Program-made: the position numbers and the translations under genes | Shown: positions 22,649 through 34,770 of the stretch, piece by piece | Position numbering within the stretch: the stretch's first letter is position 1 | Layout of the letters: each line of letters begins with the position of its first letter | Notes under the pieces: generated by a model | Seen by the model: only the letters and a program-made list of their open reading frames with translations | Databases searched by the model: none | Told to the model about the DNA's origin: nothing | Source of the DNA: Alopecurus myosuroides | Lineage: Eukaryota; Streptophyta; Magnoliopsida; Poales; Poaceae | NCBI GenBank assembly: GCA_028641055.1 | Contig: CM054062.1 | Location: 271,579,092 to 271,643,091 of the forward strand | Reading direction: 5' to 3' | DNA length: 64,000 bases

Positions 22649-22676
22649 TCTTCCAGTCACAGTTTAATTATATTAA

Positions 22677-23407
22677 CTGTGGAAGAAAACATTGAAGGTG
22701 AGATTTAGACTGGAACAGCAAATACCAAAATTTGAGTAACGGTGGTCTACTTGCCAAGTAAAATATTGCATGCATTTGTACACACAACCTAGAGTAAAAT
22801 CAGCATCAGCTAGGTAAGTTCTGAAATGTGAGATTGCTGATTGACCAAAACTGTTTCACCGAAGAGGGGCCTTCATATATGATTTCATCCAAGAACTTTC
22901 AGGAATGGTTAGAACTTGATAAGATTTTACCCATGGTAAATGGTAATAAAAGAAAACCAAATATGTTTTTTTGGATCATTTTATCTGATAAGCCAAAAAA
23001 AAATTGACCTGACAGTTTCTCATCCCAAAGCTAATTCTAACTATTTTGGCTAAATCTTCTCGGGCATAACAAAATTTGCAGCCTGGAAAAGCAAACACGT
23101 TGCAACACCTAGCCCTTGGTTTAATTGCCGATCCACATAAAAGCAATGATGTTTTATCTATGTCAAGAAGTGAGGTCTTGATATGTGGATCAAAGCAAGC
23201 TAATTCTGTAGTTAAACGCAAGAATCCAGCTTCAAGGTAAACAATACCCAAGAAAAACTCAGGAACTCACAAAACGAAAACAAAACATATTAATCTGCAA
23301 GGAAAACGTGATTATAACAGAACGACACATAGGCAGTATCTGAAAGCCACGTACATGATCAGAAGTAAATAGAACTCCAAAGACAAAAAGCACAAGCTGA
23401 AAACTTA
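22677..23407 (-). other. Probable 5' UTR intron of the WEB1-like gene
   Basis: On the minus strand a donor TTCT|GTAAGTTTTC (23408/23407) and a strong acceptor TTTTCTTCCACAG (ending 22677) frame a 731-bp intron. The acceptor is 28 bases before the ATG. The CT-rich segment upstream (about 23410-23560) would be the leader exon. This rests on splice-site consensus only. Confidence 0.5.
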
Positions 23408-23569
23408 CAGAAGAACTGAGACACCCGTGCTTGTATGTTTTGTTAGTGATGAAGGATCTTCAAAACAAAGGGAGAAGACTGGAGCTAAGGGAAGAGGTTT
23501 TGGCAGTTTTCGCAGGTATTGGAGAAAGGAGAGTGGTGGAAGGATTCAAAGAGTTGAAGCTGTGCAGAG

Positions 23570-24947
23570 CCACCTGGAAGCAGAGGACAGGGCCAGTTTA
23601 TTAATAATCCTATATGGGGAAGACTTGGACCTATTCACCGAATGCAATATTTGTGTTGATTTGTTTCTGTAGTTTTTCTACATTATTTTTACTTCTTTAT
23701 GTAGAAGCTACTGGCACAAGCTGGAGGGTTAAGGAAATTGTGTGCCAGCATGAAGTAGGAACAACTGTATTGGAAATATTCATTTAGAACCTCGTGATAG
23801 TTGGAAAGTGGAAACGGTAGGAAAGCTTTGCAATTCAACCTCGAATTCCTCCTACTGTAGTCTGGTTGGCATTTCATTGCTTGAATCATACTTTGAACCT
23901 ATTCAGTGAGCAGATTTGGCTAAAGTAAAAATAAATAAACAAAAAAAAACCATCTTGCCATCTTTTTGTAAGATACCATTTCTTAAGAAACTGGTTGGAT
24001 CTGTTTTCCTTCTTAGAGTAAGTCAAGAAGGAAGCAAATACAGAAACAATTACCTATACTCGTATATTTTCAGTGGAAACAGACGATGCCAATCTCTGTG
24101 TCCTGACTTCTAGCGCAACAATTCACTGTATGTGTACGGTGTACCCAGTCAGTGAAAACATGGAAGTTACCATGTGCTCAAGTAGCAAGTTAAGCATTGC
24201 TGGGACTGGCTATTAGAGAACAATCTTTACTGCGGATGTGGTGGACTGTCTGGAAGTCAACTCTTCCCAGTAAAAAAAATGTAACTGGTTGGGAACACCT
24301 TTGCAGGAATAAAGATGTGTGCTACACATGGAACAATTTACTGGTGCACTGTTTGGTAAAGTGAAGTCTTTACATGGCATCTGCACCACAAAAATAACTG
24401 CTAAGTCGATATATAACTGTAAGATTAACAACAACGTGGCAAAGGCGCATACCCTTGTACCACGACCACCATTAGGAGGTGTCCGCTAAATAAAATCTGT
24501 AACTGGTTGTTCAAATGTCAGGATATTTTGTTGTGTTCACCTGATACTCGATTTTGATGGAATATAGATTTCATTGATATTCTCTCGAACTAGCTAAGTC
24601 CATAATCTTCTCCAAATCAGGCCAAACAATTCTTTAAGGTATCAGCACAACAGCAATGCAACAGCTGTGGAGCGCTTACCATTTCAATGAACACAGTCTT
24701 CCTTCAAGAATATAATGCATTTAACATTTTAAAGGTAACTGTCCTGGTTGCACTACGAAGAAAATATTTCGAGCTTTACGCAATAACTAGCTAGTCCAAA
24801 ATATTGATCCGTGAAAGAATGAATTTGAATGTTTTCTTATGTTTAAAACAACAATCCCCCCAGTAAACAAGCATCAACTTAGACTTGAGCAGGATTTTTA
24901 ACACATTCCCAATAGTGTAATGCCTAGTGTTTGACCAAATATCAGGG
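23570..24947. other. Intergenic: WEB1-like promoter side and PPR 3' flank
   Basis: No gene, RNA or terminal-repeat structure can be supported. The part nearest 23600 has a CCATATAGG-like box on the minus strand that could serve the WEB1-like gene. The part next to 24947 is the 3' flank of the PPR gene. Confidence 0.4.
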
Positions 24948-27824
24948 CTACTCAATTGAGCTGATTCCAACATCTTTCCTCAATCCTTTTGCTTCCATAT
25001 CTAATCGCAGCCACTCATAGTCATTCCATTTACCAACTGAAGCATAGATGTTAGAAAGCATGACATAAGATCGTGAATTACTGTGGCAAGAATCAATGAG
25101 CAATTTCCCCACAGCCTCACCAATTTTAGAATTTCCATGGAATCTACAGGCTCCAAGTAATGACTCAAGCAAACTTTCTGATGGCCTGAAGGGCATTGAC
25201 CTAACAATATCGTAGGCTTCATCCAAGTGGCCAGTCCGACCCAGTAGATCCACCATGCATGCATAATGTTCCATCCTTGCTGTGATGCCATAGTCTATTT
25301 GTAGTGATTTGAACAATGCTCTTGCTTGCTCTACAAGGCCACTATGACTGCAAGCTGACAAGATACTAACAAAAGTTATGTCATCTGGATCTACTCCTGA
25401 GCCTATCATCATCGATAAAAGGTCAAGGGCAGACTTCCCATCCCCATGTAAACTGTATGAGTTGATCATTGTGCTCCAAGTGACGGAGTCTTTTGCCACT
25501 GAGCTATCAAAGAGCTCTCTTGCAAATGATATGCTTCCACACCTTGAATGCATGTCAATGAGAGCATTAAGGATCGAAAGGGTTCCACCAAAGCCATTCC
25601 GTAGTATGAGAGCTGTAATACATTCTGCCAAATTTGCATTTCCAATCTGCGAACATGCTGAGAGGAGTGCCAGCATGGTTACTGCATCAGGTTTCACATT
25701 AAGGAAACACATTTGTCTGAAGAAATCAAATGCATTATCAGCCAGCCTGCACTGAACAAAGGCTGACAAGATGCAATTCCATACTATGATGTTCTTTTCA
25801 CCAACCGAATGAAAAAGTTTGCAACCGTAATCTACATTGTTGAACCTACTATACATACAAATGGCTGACGTGACGATAGATGTTTCTAGCGCAAAGAAAT
25901 TCCGAATTGCATAGCAGTGAACAGACTTCCCTTGAGACTGGCTCTGACAAGCAGGCAATAAATTCAGTAATGTAATATGATTTGGCTCGTGTTCATTCTT
26001 GACCATTTGGTAAAACAAAGGCACTATCTCTTCAATTAGATTGTTTTTACGGTATCCAGTCATCAGAACATTGTAAGAGACTGTGTTCCTAGAAGACAAG
26101 CTGTCAAAGAGTCGCTGACATGCCTCAACAGAACCACAGTTGCTGTACATTGTAATAAGGGTATTTGCAAGAGAAACGTCTGCATTGCATCCGCTTTTGA
26201 CCGCCAGCGAATGAAGTGATTCTCCAATTGTGGCATCCTCAGCCACAGAAATACCGCTGATAAGGCCAATCAAGGTTACTACATCAAACTGAAAGCCTGC
26301 TTGGCACATCTGGCAGAACAGTCTCACAGAAGCCTCACTCTCTCCACAGTCAGCATACATAGCAAGGAGTGCATTCATCACGCTCTGGTTCAGTTCAAAT
26401 CTTTGTCTAACAGCATATGCATGGATACACTTTGCCATATGTAAATCTTTCATGTGCCTGCATCCGGAGATCATCTTAACGACAGTTGTTGCATCAGGTG
26501 CAACACCTTCAGTTTGCATCTCGCAGAATGTATCAAGAGCCATGTCCCATTTGCTGTTCACAAGGAACCCAGAAATCATGGAGTTCCACAAGAGACTGCT
26601 CTTTACGGTACAACTGCAGAAAAGGTGCACAGCTGAATCCAATTCCCCAAGTCTAGAATACATTGAAACAAGAGCACTAACAACAGAAACTTGCTCACCA
26701 AGCCCGAACTTGATGACCACACCATGCACAGAATCACCGAGGTTTACACCGAAAAAATCACTGCAAGTTGGCAGGACAGATACCACTGTAACCAGATTAG
26801 GCCCAAGCCCTGCACGGCGCATCAATCTGAAGACCTCAAACGACTCCTCCCATTTGTCATGCTGCATGTACGCTGAGATCATGGAATTGTAAGATACCAA
26901 ACCCTTCCCAGGCTGCAGATCAAACAGCAACCTCGATGAGGAAAGATCATCGAATGCGGCGTACATAGAAATGGACGCAGGTGCAAGCGATTCATCACCA
27001 AGGACCCCACATTTCATTGCAAACGCGTGCAGCGAATCCGCAGCACCCAAATCTCCAACTGCACCGCACACGCCGACAAGAGCAACCAAGGTGCTGGCGT
27101 TCGCCCTCATACCGTCCTGCTGCATCTCCCACGTAGCCTCTACAGCTTCACGAAAGGACCCGTTCAGAGAATACCCTGAGATCAGGGCGTTCCAGGAAAC
27201 CAGGTCTCTCTGCGCCATGCAGTCGAACACCTTCCTTGAAGCACCAATCCAGCCAGCCTTGGCGTACATGTCAAGGAGAGCAGTCTGTGCGCCGACATTG
27301 TCCCCGTGCCCGGCCCGCAGGACCCTGCCGTGCACCTCTCTCCCCAGCCGAAGGCACCCGACGGCTGTGCACGCCTTGATGACCGGCGGGAACGTGAAGT
27401 TGTCGGAGCCAAAGGCGCACAGCTCCCGGTACAGATCGAGCAGCTCCCGGTGGAACCCGTGGGCCGAGAAGCACCGGACGGCGAGGTTCAGAGAGTACAC
27501 TGTGGGGCGGCGGCGGTAGGCTCCGGCGAACACCGACGCCGCTGAGCCCGGGCTTCCGATGGAGAGGTATCCTTCCACGACGGCCGTGACGGCGGAGGTG
27601 TCCCGGGAGATCGCGCCCCCGACGGCCAGCAGCGCGTGGAGCTTGCTGAGGCATTTCGGCGAACGGGTGGCGTGCAGGAGCTCCGCGAGCTCGTCGGAAT
27701 GGGGAAGTGAGCTTGGTGGTGGGGTTGACGAGGAGGAGAACGATTTGGTGAGGGTTTGCTTGGATTTGGAGAGGAGGTTTCGTGATTTGAAGGATTTGGA
27801 GAGAGTTTTGTAGCGCGGGTTCAT
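24948..27824 (-). CDS. Pentatricopeptide repeat protein, PLS class with E domain
   Basis: One intronless frame of 958 residues runs from ATG at 27824 to TAG. The first 35 residues are basic and Ser/Thr-rich without acidic residues ([18 protein letters not shown]...), typical of a mitochondrial or plastid transit peptide. More than twenty PPR units of 31-36 residues follow, with P-, L- and S-type signatures such as [29 protein letters not shown] and [18 protein letters not shown]. The last 100 residues are the E region ([35 protein letters not shown]) and stop at VGISSIE, so there is no DYW deaminase. Family members bind specific organellar RNA sites in C-to-U editing or processing; the target cannot be read from sequence alone. 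The 5' third is GC-rich, common in grass genes. It appears intact. Confidence 0.93.
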   Translation of the reverse strand: MNPRYKTLSKSFKSRNLLSKSKQTLTKSFSSSSTPPPSSLPHSDELAELLHATRSPKCLSKLHALLAVGGAISRDTSAVTAVVEGYLSIGSPGSAASVFAGAYRRRPTVYSLNLAVRCFSAHGFHRELLDLYRELCAFGSDNFTFPPVIKACTAVGCLRLGREVHGRVLRAGHGDNVGAQTALLDMYAKAGWIGASRKVFDCMAQRDLVSWNALISGYSLNGSFREAVEATWEMQQDGMRANASTLVALVGVCGAVGDLGAADSLHAFAMKCGVLGDESLAPASISMYAAFDDLSSSRLLFDLQPGKGLVSYNSMISAYMQHDKWEESFEVFRLMRRAGLGPNLVTVVSVLPTCSDFFGVNLGDSVHGVVIKFGLGEQVSVVSALVSMYSRLGELDSAVHLFCSCTVKSSLLWNSMISGFLVNSKWDMALDTFCEMQTEGVAPDATTVVKMISGCRHMKDLHMAKCIHAYAVRQRFELNQSVMNALLAMYADCGESEASVRLFCQMCQAGFQFDVVTLIGLISGISVAEDATIGESLHSLAVKSGCNADVSLANTLITMYSNCGSVEACQRLFDSLSSRNTVSYNVLMTGYRKNNLIEEIVPLFYQMVKNEHEPNHITLLNLLPACQSQSQGKSVHCYAIRNFFALETSIVTSAICMYSRFNNVDYGCKLFHSVGEKNIIVWNCILSAFVQCRLADNAFDFFRQMCFLNVKPDAVTMLALLSACSQIGNANLAECITALILRNGFGGTLSILNALIDMHSRCGSISFARELFDSSVAKDSVTWSTMINSYSLHGDGKSALDLLSMMIGSGVDPDDITFVSILSACSHSGLVEQARALFKSLQIDYGITARMEHYACMVDLLGRTGHLDEAYDIVRSMPFRPSESLLESLLGACRFHGNSKIGEAVGKLLIDSCHSNSRSYVMLSNIYASVGKWNDYEWLRLDMEAKGLRKDVGISSIE

Positions 27825-27842
27825 GCTCTGCGAGGAGGGGCA

Positions 27843-28906
27843 TATGGTATTCCTCAGTTCAGTTGACGTCTGTCCTGGGCTGTGATGAGGGGTTAACTGT
27901 TAAGTACTAGTCCTATGTTAATTCGAAATTTTGATTTGATTTCAAATTTATTTCTTGTCTAGATCAAAATTAGAACAAATTTGTCACGACAAAAAAAATG
28001 ATCATTCTGTAACTTCACTGGGTTTATGGATCTACATTTAATTGACGGCATAACAGATTACGAGAGTGCGAGGGACAAATCAAGCGAGGATGTCTCCGTT
28101 TTCCCCTCCCGTCCTCCCCCGCCGGCGCCGCCACCTCCGCCTTCGCCTCAGCCCCCTGGCCGCAGTCACCACCACGTCATGCGACTTCGCCTCCTCCACT
28201 ACCTCCGCGTTGCAGCCCCCTCTCTCCTCCGCAATGTAGTCAGAGTCCCGCACCGAGTCAGGCGGGTACGCGGGCTCGACCGCACTTCCCTGGAGATTGG
28301 CTCGTTGGAGAGCGTAAGGGTGGAGTGTCCATATGGCGTTCGTCCTTCGCACTGGCAGCAGGTGACGTCGCGTCCCCGAGAGCAGGTACAATCCTTCACC
28401 GTCTTGAGGATGAGCGGGTCGTGGAGATTAGGGATCTCGGACCAGGCGAGCACATTTTGATTCGTTCCCCGATTTAGTTCGATGTTCATAGAGGTTGGCC
28501 TATTGAGTGTATTTTCGCGGCATCATGGAGGAAAATCCCATCGCCGCCGTCTGGGAGTTCTTTGCCGGTGAGGAGGGTTTCGGGCAAGGTCCCTTCGTGG
28601 CCTCGTTCCCCAATCTCAAGGAAATAGGTGGCTTCGTATTCCTCTTCCTTGGATGAGGTGCGCCATCAGGGTGATCTCCTTCTCCGGTGCGAGGCACGAC
28701 GAGTGGTTCTCCTAGATGCAGAATTAATCGTCGTCGACGTTTGTCTTCTCCGGCCAGGTGAGTGTGTAGACTGTGGGGCCCACATCGTTTTCCTGTGTCA
28801 CGTTGCCACGGTGGGCGAGGAATTGGGTCAAACTCTTGTGATTCCACGTGTGCCGCACCGGGGTATCACGTCCATTCGCCCAAAATCTTTGTTCGGTGGG
28901 CGTACG
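27843..28906. other. PPR 5' flank, then an unassigned GC-rich gene-like segment
   Basis: 27843-28020 is AT-rich and would be the upstream region of the PPR gene. 28070-28850 is GC-rich, with a CCGCC-rich start and a plus-strand frame from 28523 (MEENPIAAVWEFFAGEEG) that stops after about 43 codons. I recognise no domain. It ends at the Tat insertion site (duplication gtacg). The other side of that site (42095-42404) leads into a LINE ORF1, so part of this could be LINE 5' untranslated DNA or an old gene fragment. Confidence 0.3.
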
Positions 28907-29488
28907 TGTCGTGGGAAAGTCACGGCAGACGTTACCGGAGGTAACTTAGGTTGGGGTAAATCGACTCTGGTGTTTGGAAGAGGGTTTAGCTCAGATTGGA
29001 CACAAGGCTTATCCTGGTTCAGCCTCTCCATTGGAGATAATAGATTACTTCCAGCTAGGATCTTATTGACTATCGATCTAGAGGCTCAGACTGCAATGTC
29101 GTCGAGACTCCAAATCTAGGGTTACAAGTACTTGCTCTCGTATATCTCGAATAACTCAAATCCTTATCATCTCTCTCTATGCCCCAGAAGCCGGTTTATA
29201 TATAATACCTGGTTTTTTGGCTTTCCTTACAAGATACATCTAGAGTCCTACTCGGGGTCTACACGTAACCCTAAATTACTCTCCGCGTCCCCCAAGTCTT
29301 GGATTCTGTGCTTCGCACCGCCTTTCGGGTCTTCTAGAACCTTTCTTCCACGAGCCGAGTTACCACTACAATTGCTGGCCCATCTGTGACACCCGGCCCA
29401 GCATCATATTACAAAGTCTCGCGTAAATCCCTTCCAGCCGGGTCTTTGTTCCTCTTCATGGGCCTGCCGGGTTATCATCCCCCCAACA
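28907..29488 (-). repeat. Tat element 3' LTR (element orientation)
   Basis: This is a direct repeat of 41513-42094 of equal length, with scattered, mostly transition differences. On the minus strand it contains a TATA-like ATTATATATAAACC box near 29196-29208. The segment just inside (29489-29504) reads GTTCTGGGGACTAC-like on the minus strand and would be the polypurine tract region. Confidence 0.93.
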
Positions 29489-29935
29489 GTAGTCCCCAGA
29501 ATAGCCTGGGCATCTTGGTTGGCGCGCTTTTCTTGTAGCTCCAAACTTTAAGCATAAGACAAACCTCCAACCATGAAGCACATGTTATTCCCTGCAAAAC
29601 AATAAACATTTACATATGATAATGCTATAGGTTAGATTGCTTTAACTATAGCCAGGCCGGTCTTTCGGCGGTCCATATACTAACCCTATCATCATACTAA
29701 GCCGAATATCATCTCTTAGATCAACTCTCCATAGCGACCATTTCATAATCCGACTTTCATATTCCTCATAAGCTAGCCCGAGTAACAATTTCGAGTCCGG
29801 CTCTTGGGCGGCCATTTGTAACTCAGCTGCATGAAAATAACTCCCAAGATCTTGTTTCCGTAATCAACGGGCCGAGTATCATATCCCGTGATTTGCTCCA
29901 TTTTACCGTTGGCATTCTAGGGTTTTTACCGCGCC

Positions 29936-29943
29936 TATAAATA
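29936..29943 (+). promoter_or_regulatory. TATA box of the antisense gene in the Tat element
   Basis: TATAAATA follows a GC-rich context (ACCGCGCC) and is followed about 30 bases later by a leader with CCCTAATC and by a spliced 5' untranslated region (possible donor TTCCTG|GTACAC at 30150/30151, acceptor CTTTTCAG ending 30251). The ATG of the antisense frame is at 30272. The layout is that of an ordinary plant RNA polymerase II promoter, independent of the LTRs and on the opposite strand. Confidence 0.55.
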
Positions 29944-32430
29944 CTGGGCCCCGTGGGAAACCCTAATCACAAAACGCCACCCGCACTCCACTTCATCTTC
30001 AAGCTCGAGCCGTGCCATTGGAGCTCAAGACCGCGACCCGGAGCTCCGTCAACAAGCTTCACGCACGCCGCCGCCGCTCACCAGAGTCGGCCCGCCGGTC
30101 CATGCCGTCGCGCCGCGTTCAACGAACCTCGTCTCCGCCGCCGATTCCTGGTACACACTCTTAAATCTAAGTTTACTTTTATAGATCTTGAGCTTGCGTT
30201 CTTCGTGTTCATCGCCTTTGTCTTTTTCCTCATTTTGTTTTTCCTTTTCAGTTTTCGTTAGATCTTTTCCAATGGATCCCAAGGCCGCTCCTAAGTCCAA
30301 GGCCAAGGCCACGGCTCTGAAGCAAAAGCCGGGTCAAACCATTACTGCCAACTGGGCAAAGTCGACTGTCACACAGACCAAGCTGGAGGAGCTGGCCGAG
30401 TCTGGAGTCCTTCCTCCTCAGTCGGAGATCTCATGGAGGGCCCCCGAGGAGGAGAGTCGGCCTTCACCTAGAGAAGGTGAAGTTGTAGTTTTCCTCGAAC
30501 ACGTGACTCGGGGTTTCCGCCCCCCGGGTCACCCTTTCTTTCGTGAAGTTCTTCATCACTACAAGCTCAGGGTCTTTGACATAGGCCCGAACTCGTTTCT
30601 TAACATCTGTCATTTCATCGTTCTTTGTGAATCATATCTTTGCATTGCCCCCAATCTTTCTCTATTCCTCGAACTCTTTCAATGCAAACCTTGCCGCAAA
30701 ACTACGAATGGTCCCCTCCTTGTCTGTGGAGGTGTGGCCATCCAAAGATGCAAGAAATCTCTGATGCCGACTCTCAATCTTCACTCCCACGTGAAGCATT
30801 GGCAAAAAACCTTCTTTTACTGCAAAGATACTTCCACACCCGGCGAGAAGCCTCTGCCGGGTTTCTCTGTTGAAACCCTCTCTCTTAGCGACAATCTGAG
30901 TGCCTTTGCTCCGGAGGCCGATAGGCAGGCCATCCAACCCCTCCTTCACAAACTAGCTGTCCTAGCGGCCCACGGTCTTTGTGGGTTGAATTTGATCAAG
31001 ACCTGGATCAGCTGTAGGATCCAGCCCAATAGCACTCGCAAAAAACTTCTCTGCGAATACTCGGGCCACTTGACCGACTCTCTCCGATAGTCGGAGAAGT
31101 CATACCCGGCCGCTGATGTCAACAAGTCCATGAAAAACTTTTTGGCTGAGAAGGTGGATGTTATCAAGACCATTTCTGGGCTCTCCCCCTTCTCCCGCTC
31201 AAACCCGGCTCCACCAGTAAGAACCGACTAACATTCTTTATACCCATTGATTTTTCAAACATACATATACTAACCTTTATCTTTTCCGTTATTTACTCAG
31301 GAATCTGATGATTGGTGGAAGATTGCAACCCCTCCTCCCTCTGAAAACTCAGAAGACGAAGAGCCGAGTGACAACGAAGAAGGTGATTCCGAGTTACTGA
31401 ACAAATACTTTGTCGACTTACTAGATCAAGATTCCCCTCCCACCTTTATTTCTGACAATACGCCACAATCACCAGCACCGACTGAAAAGGCCGACTCTCA
31501 GTCTGAAGAGAGCGAGGCGGAGCCTGAAGCCGAGTTAGGCAAAAAGAGGAAGGCCAAGGGAGTCACGTTCAAGGTACCCCACTCTTCCATAACCACAGAG
31601 CCGTACTCATATGCTGGCATGTGCAAACTTAATGAATATCTAACCACTGTATCATCTCAGAAGGTCGCATCTCCTCCACCCAAGCGACGGGCAACTCGGT
31701 CTTCACCGGGTGACGAGTCCCTCAACCCCGGGATTTCTCTTCAGTCGCCCGCACGCCGAGCCGGTACTCCTTCATCTTATCGCAAGTATATTCCTCGAAA
31801 ATATCCAACTCTGAGTCACCCTTTAGCCGGAAAACTCCGAGTCTCAGTCTCCAATTCTCTATCAGTGTCTTCTGGGTCAAGCAACGATCTCCCGAGCGAT
31901 TTCTTCGTGAATACCGGGCAATTTTCATAACTTGCTTGACTATATCCCTATACTTTGCACGTTTCACTTTTATCGACCACTAAACACTTTGTTTTTCTTC
32001 CTTCAGAGCTAAGGTCACACTCAGCGATCCGGTTGAGACCCCCGTCGATGACCCGATGGCGGAAGACCCGGAAAGCGTGGCTAATCCCCCGCCCATGGAA
32101 GAGCAAGAGCCGGCTAACGCGGCCGACCCAAGAACCGAGTCTCCTCCTCCCGCGCCCCAGCCGACTGATCCCGAGGTTGAGTACCTTGGGACACAAAGGG
32201 CGGCCGCCGCTCCAAAGACCGCCGCTGCCAGATTTGACGCGGGGAAACAGGAGGCAACCCCACCGCCAGCTGACCGGGGCGCCAGCTCCTCCAGGCCGAC
32301 TCTCGGTGACCCGGAATTCGAGAAGCTGCTGAAGGAGTATCGCTCTTTGAAGGCGACCGAAGACGAGATTGTCGAGTCTTTGGCAGCAGAGCACCAGGTC
32401 TGTTCAACTGATATTATCTATATCCTTATC

Positions 32431-32660
32431 CTAGTCCCCAAGTGCCGAGTAAACTGTCCACAATCACTCGGTACTTACAAATATATAGTCTTTCTTTTTC
32501 AAACTTCAGAATACCCTAGTCCCCAAGTTCCGAGTAACCTGTCCACAGCCACTCGGTACTTGCAAATATATCCCTTTTAAGCTCATTGCCGACTGACATT
32601 TCTTTGCCGACTGATATTGCTTTGCCGACTAATATTGATTTGCCGACTAATATTGCTTTG
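32431..32660 (+). repeat. Tandem repeats filling an intron of the antisense gene
   Basis: The intron 32398-32670 holds about two copies of an 85-bp unit (starting CTAGTCCCCAAGT at 32431 and 32516), then four 18-bp units starting TTGCCGACT at 32586, 32604, 32622 and 32640, up to the acceptor. The repeats lie wholly between the donor and acceptor. Confidence 0.85.
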
Positions 32661-33082
32661 CCATTTTCAGGCTTATGTAGCTCGTACTGATGAAGTACTT
32701 GCTAAAACAAATGAACTCCTACAAGCTGAGGTGAAACTCCATGAGGAACTAGAGGCCAATCTCAAGGATCTCTCCAAGCAATGCAAGAAGCAGAAGAAGA
32801 AACTCCGGACCCCTGAGGAGCTTGTCAAGAAACTCTCGACTTTCATAGCCGAGACATATGACTCCATCATAGGTAAGGCACATCTAAGTTTCCGACTGTC
32901 GCTTTGTGTTACTCGGATTTCCTATTTTAAAAGGTTTTGACCCGGATCTTACTAACTTACTTCCCTTTTTGTAGCAGGTCCGGGTGAAGTTGATGGCGAA
33001 CATGACGACCTCAAAAAGCTTAGAATAGTCAAGACCGTCATCCGGCAATTTTCGGCAGGGACAAAATGGACACTCGAAGTTG

Positions 33083-33116
33083 TGAAGTTAACCGGTGACT
33101 GAAGTTAACCGGTGAC
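33083..33116 (+). repeat. 17-bp tandem duplication disrupting the antisense gene
   Basis: TGAAGTTAACCGGTGAC occurs twice with no spacer (33083-33099 and 33100-33116). Seventeen bases is not a multiple of three, so the frame before it meets a TGA while the 173-codon frame after it (from about 33117 to 33653) stays open. This marks a single recent lesion in an otherwise readable exon. Confidence 0.85.
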
Positions 33117-33656
33117 TACACCGGTGTAACACACATGCTTGAGGCATACTCGACAGTCCCTGCCTGGATTGATGCCTGGAAGCGCTCAGCATGCCGGGTT
33201 GGAGTGATACGCGGCCTTGCACTGGCTAAGGCCTACCACCCCAAGATTGAGCCAGCAATGCTTGTAAACGGGTTTCCCAAGTTTAAGACCGATGGTTCTA
33301 AATTCACGGGAAAAGACCTCAAGGCCATCAACACTCAGATTCGTCACTCGGCCAGCTTGATCGCCGAAAACCTCGATGTGAACAAGCTTACTGCCCCATA
33401 TGATGTTGAGGATAAGCCTGTGCCCTTCAAAGATCCTGCTCCTTTTTACATACTATCTCGCTTCAAGGCGGAGCTCACCAAGAAAAGATCCGAGGCCGGT
33501 TCTGCACCAAATTCATCAAATCCGGTTGTTCCTCCTCCATCTCGTGCTGCCTCCGTGGTTGACCCGGACATTGAAACGGAGAAGGCAACAGAGGAGAATA
33601 CCGAAGACCCGGCCACCAAGACCACTCATGATGACTCGTCTTCAGCAGCCGAGTAA

Positions 33657-34770
33657 TGTACTCCTTTTTATCAGCAAACAATCATTCGACCAATAGGCAT
33701 TGTAATATGCCTTTTACACACTGTTATTTGATGGTGCATCTGTGCACTTTTTGATATTATTCCTAAGGTTTGAAACACATTAAACTTCTGTGGTTTCGAT
33801 GACCCTTATGGTTGTCGCTTTGATATGCGCTTTACAACTCATTTTGGCACAACTTTACTTGTTATATGCTTTGTGAGAAAGATGCCGAGTCTTGGTCTTA
33901 GGATTGTGAAGAATTTCTCACAAGTCCCCAAGACACGGACTCTGGGTCTGAGGATTCTTGGCTTGAGAAATTTTGTTTCTCAAGTCCCCAAGTCCCAAAC
34001 TTTACTGTTATACACTTATACATTTTGAAGTTATGCGCAATATGTAATGAGCTTCCGGCTGTTGCCTTTGCTCTGCACAACTTATGTTTTAGATGGCCCT
34101 TTTGACCCTTCTGGTTATAAGCTGGTTTTCGCATGGATTTTCAATGTTGCTATAGCTCTAGTAAAAACAGGGTCAGGCAAGTCCCAATGGGCATCATGAC
34201 TGATTGGATTTATAGGTTAGCAAACACGCCATTTTGTTGCGAGTCACATCAAGCTTAAACAAAAGAGGTCAAGAAAAAATTTGGCTCTATTGTCTGGGTT
34301 ACGAGATTGTAACTGTACTTATTGCAAGTAATCAGTCCTCACAACCGATTGGCATCGTGGCCGGGTCTGAGTGTGCAACTGTGCTATTCAAGGAATCAGC
34401 CCCCAAGACCTAGATATATGTACTATGCAACAGTAGGCTTTCTGCTCTACCGGCTTACGGATAGTTTGAATACTAAAAAGGAAGAGATGCGCAAATTTAA
34501 ACCCACTAAATCATACGCCTTACTGTTGGAGAACATATTTAACTGAAATAACTCACTAGTAAATACAAGGCATGATCAACTACATAAAAATATGCGAGAA
34601 ATTGACAAAATTTAAAGAACATAATGACTATCATGATTTAACCATTTATTTATTGACATGAAAAGGTTAGGTCAGCAGGACGCCTCATTAAAAACCCTCC
34701 AGTCCTCTTAGGTACCCTGGATAGGAAAATAGTGCGTCTGAAACCTGCTGCCTGTTACATCGTGTAATAC
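33657..34770. other. Non-coding spacer between the antisense gene and integrase
   Basis: This is the convergent interval where the antisense gene (plus) and pol (minus) both end. It holds no supportable gene. Near 33895-34000 a phrase around CTCAAGTCCCCAAG is repeated, and about 34650-34720 has the CTCATTAAAAACCCTCC segment often seen downstream of pol in this group. The two transcription units would need their poly(A) sites here. Confidence 0.45.

Larger units (their letters stand above)
30272..33653 (+). pseudogene. Antisense multi-exon gene of the Tat element (PF04195-like)
   Basis: A gene on the strand opposite gag-pol. Exons read from the sequence are 30272-31216, 31301-31573, 31661 to about 31927, about 32007-32397, 32671-32872 and 32978-33653. 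Donors and acceptors are good GT-AG sites and phases agree at the well-defined joins (for example ATAG|GTAAGG to TAGCAG|GTCC). The third-to-fourth exon join is not resolved. The first exon encodes the 'putative gypsy type transposon' domain (VVFLEHVTRGFRPPGHPFF, LRVFDIGPNSFLNICHFI). Later exons are acidic and Pro-rich, then a coiled coil (about 32671-32872), then an Ala/Lys-rich C-terminus. A TAG at 31088-31090 and a 17-bp duplication at 33083-33116 break it. Such antisense ORFs are known in Tat elements; their function is unknown. Confidence 0.7.

Noticed and set aside
26452..27545. Plus-strand frames opposite the PPR gene
   Set aside because: Shadows of a GC-rich minus-strand coding sequence; no independent support.
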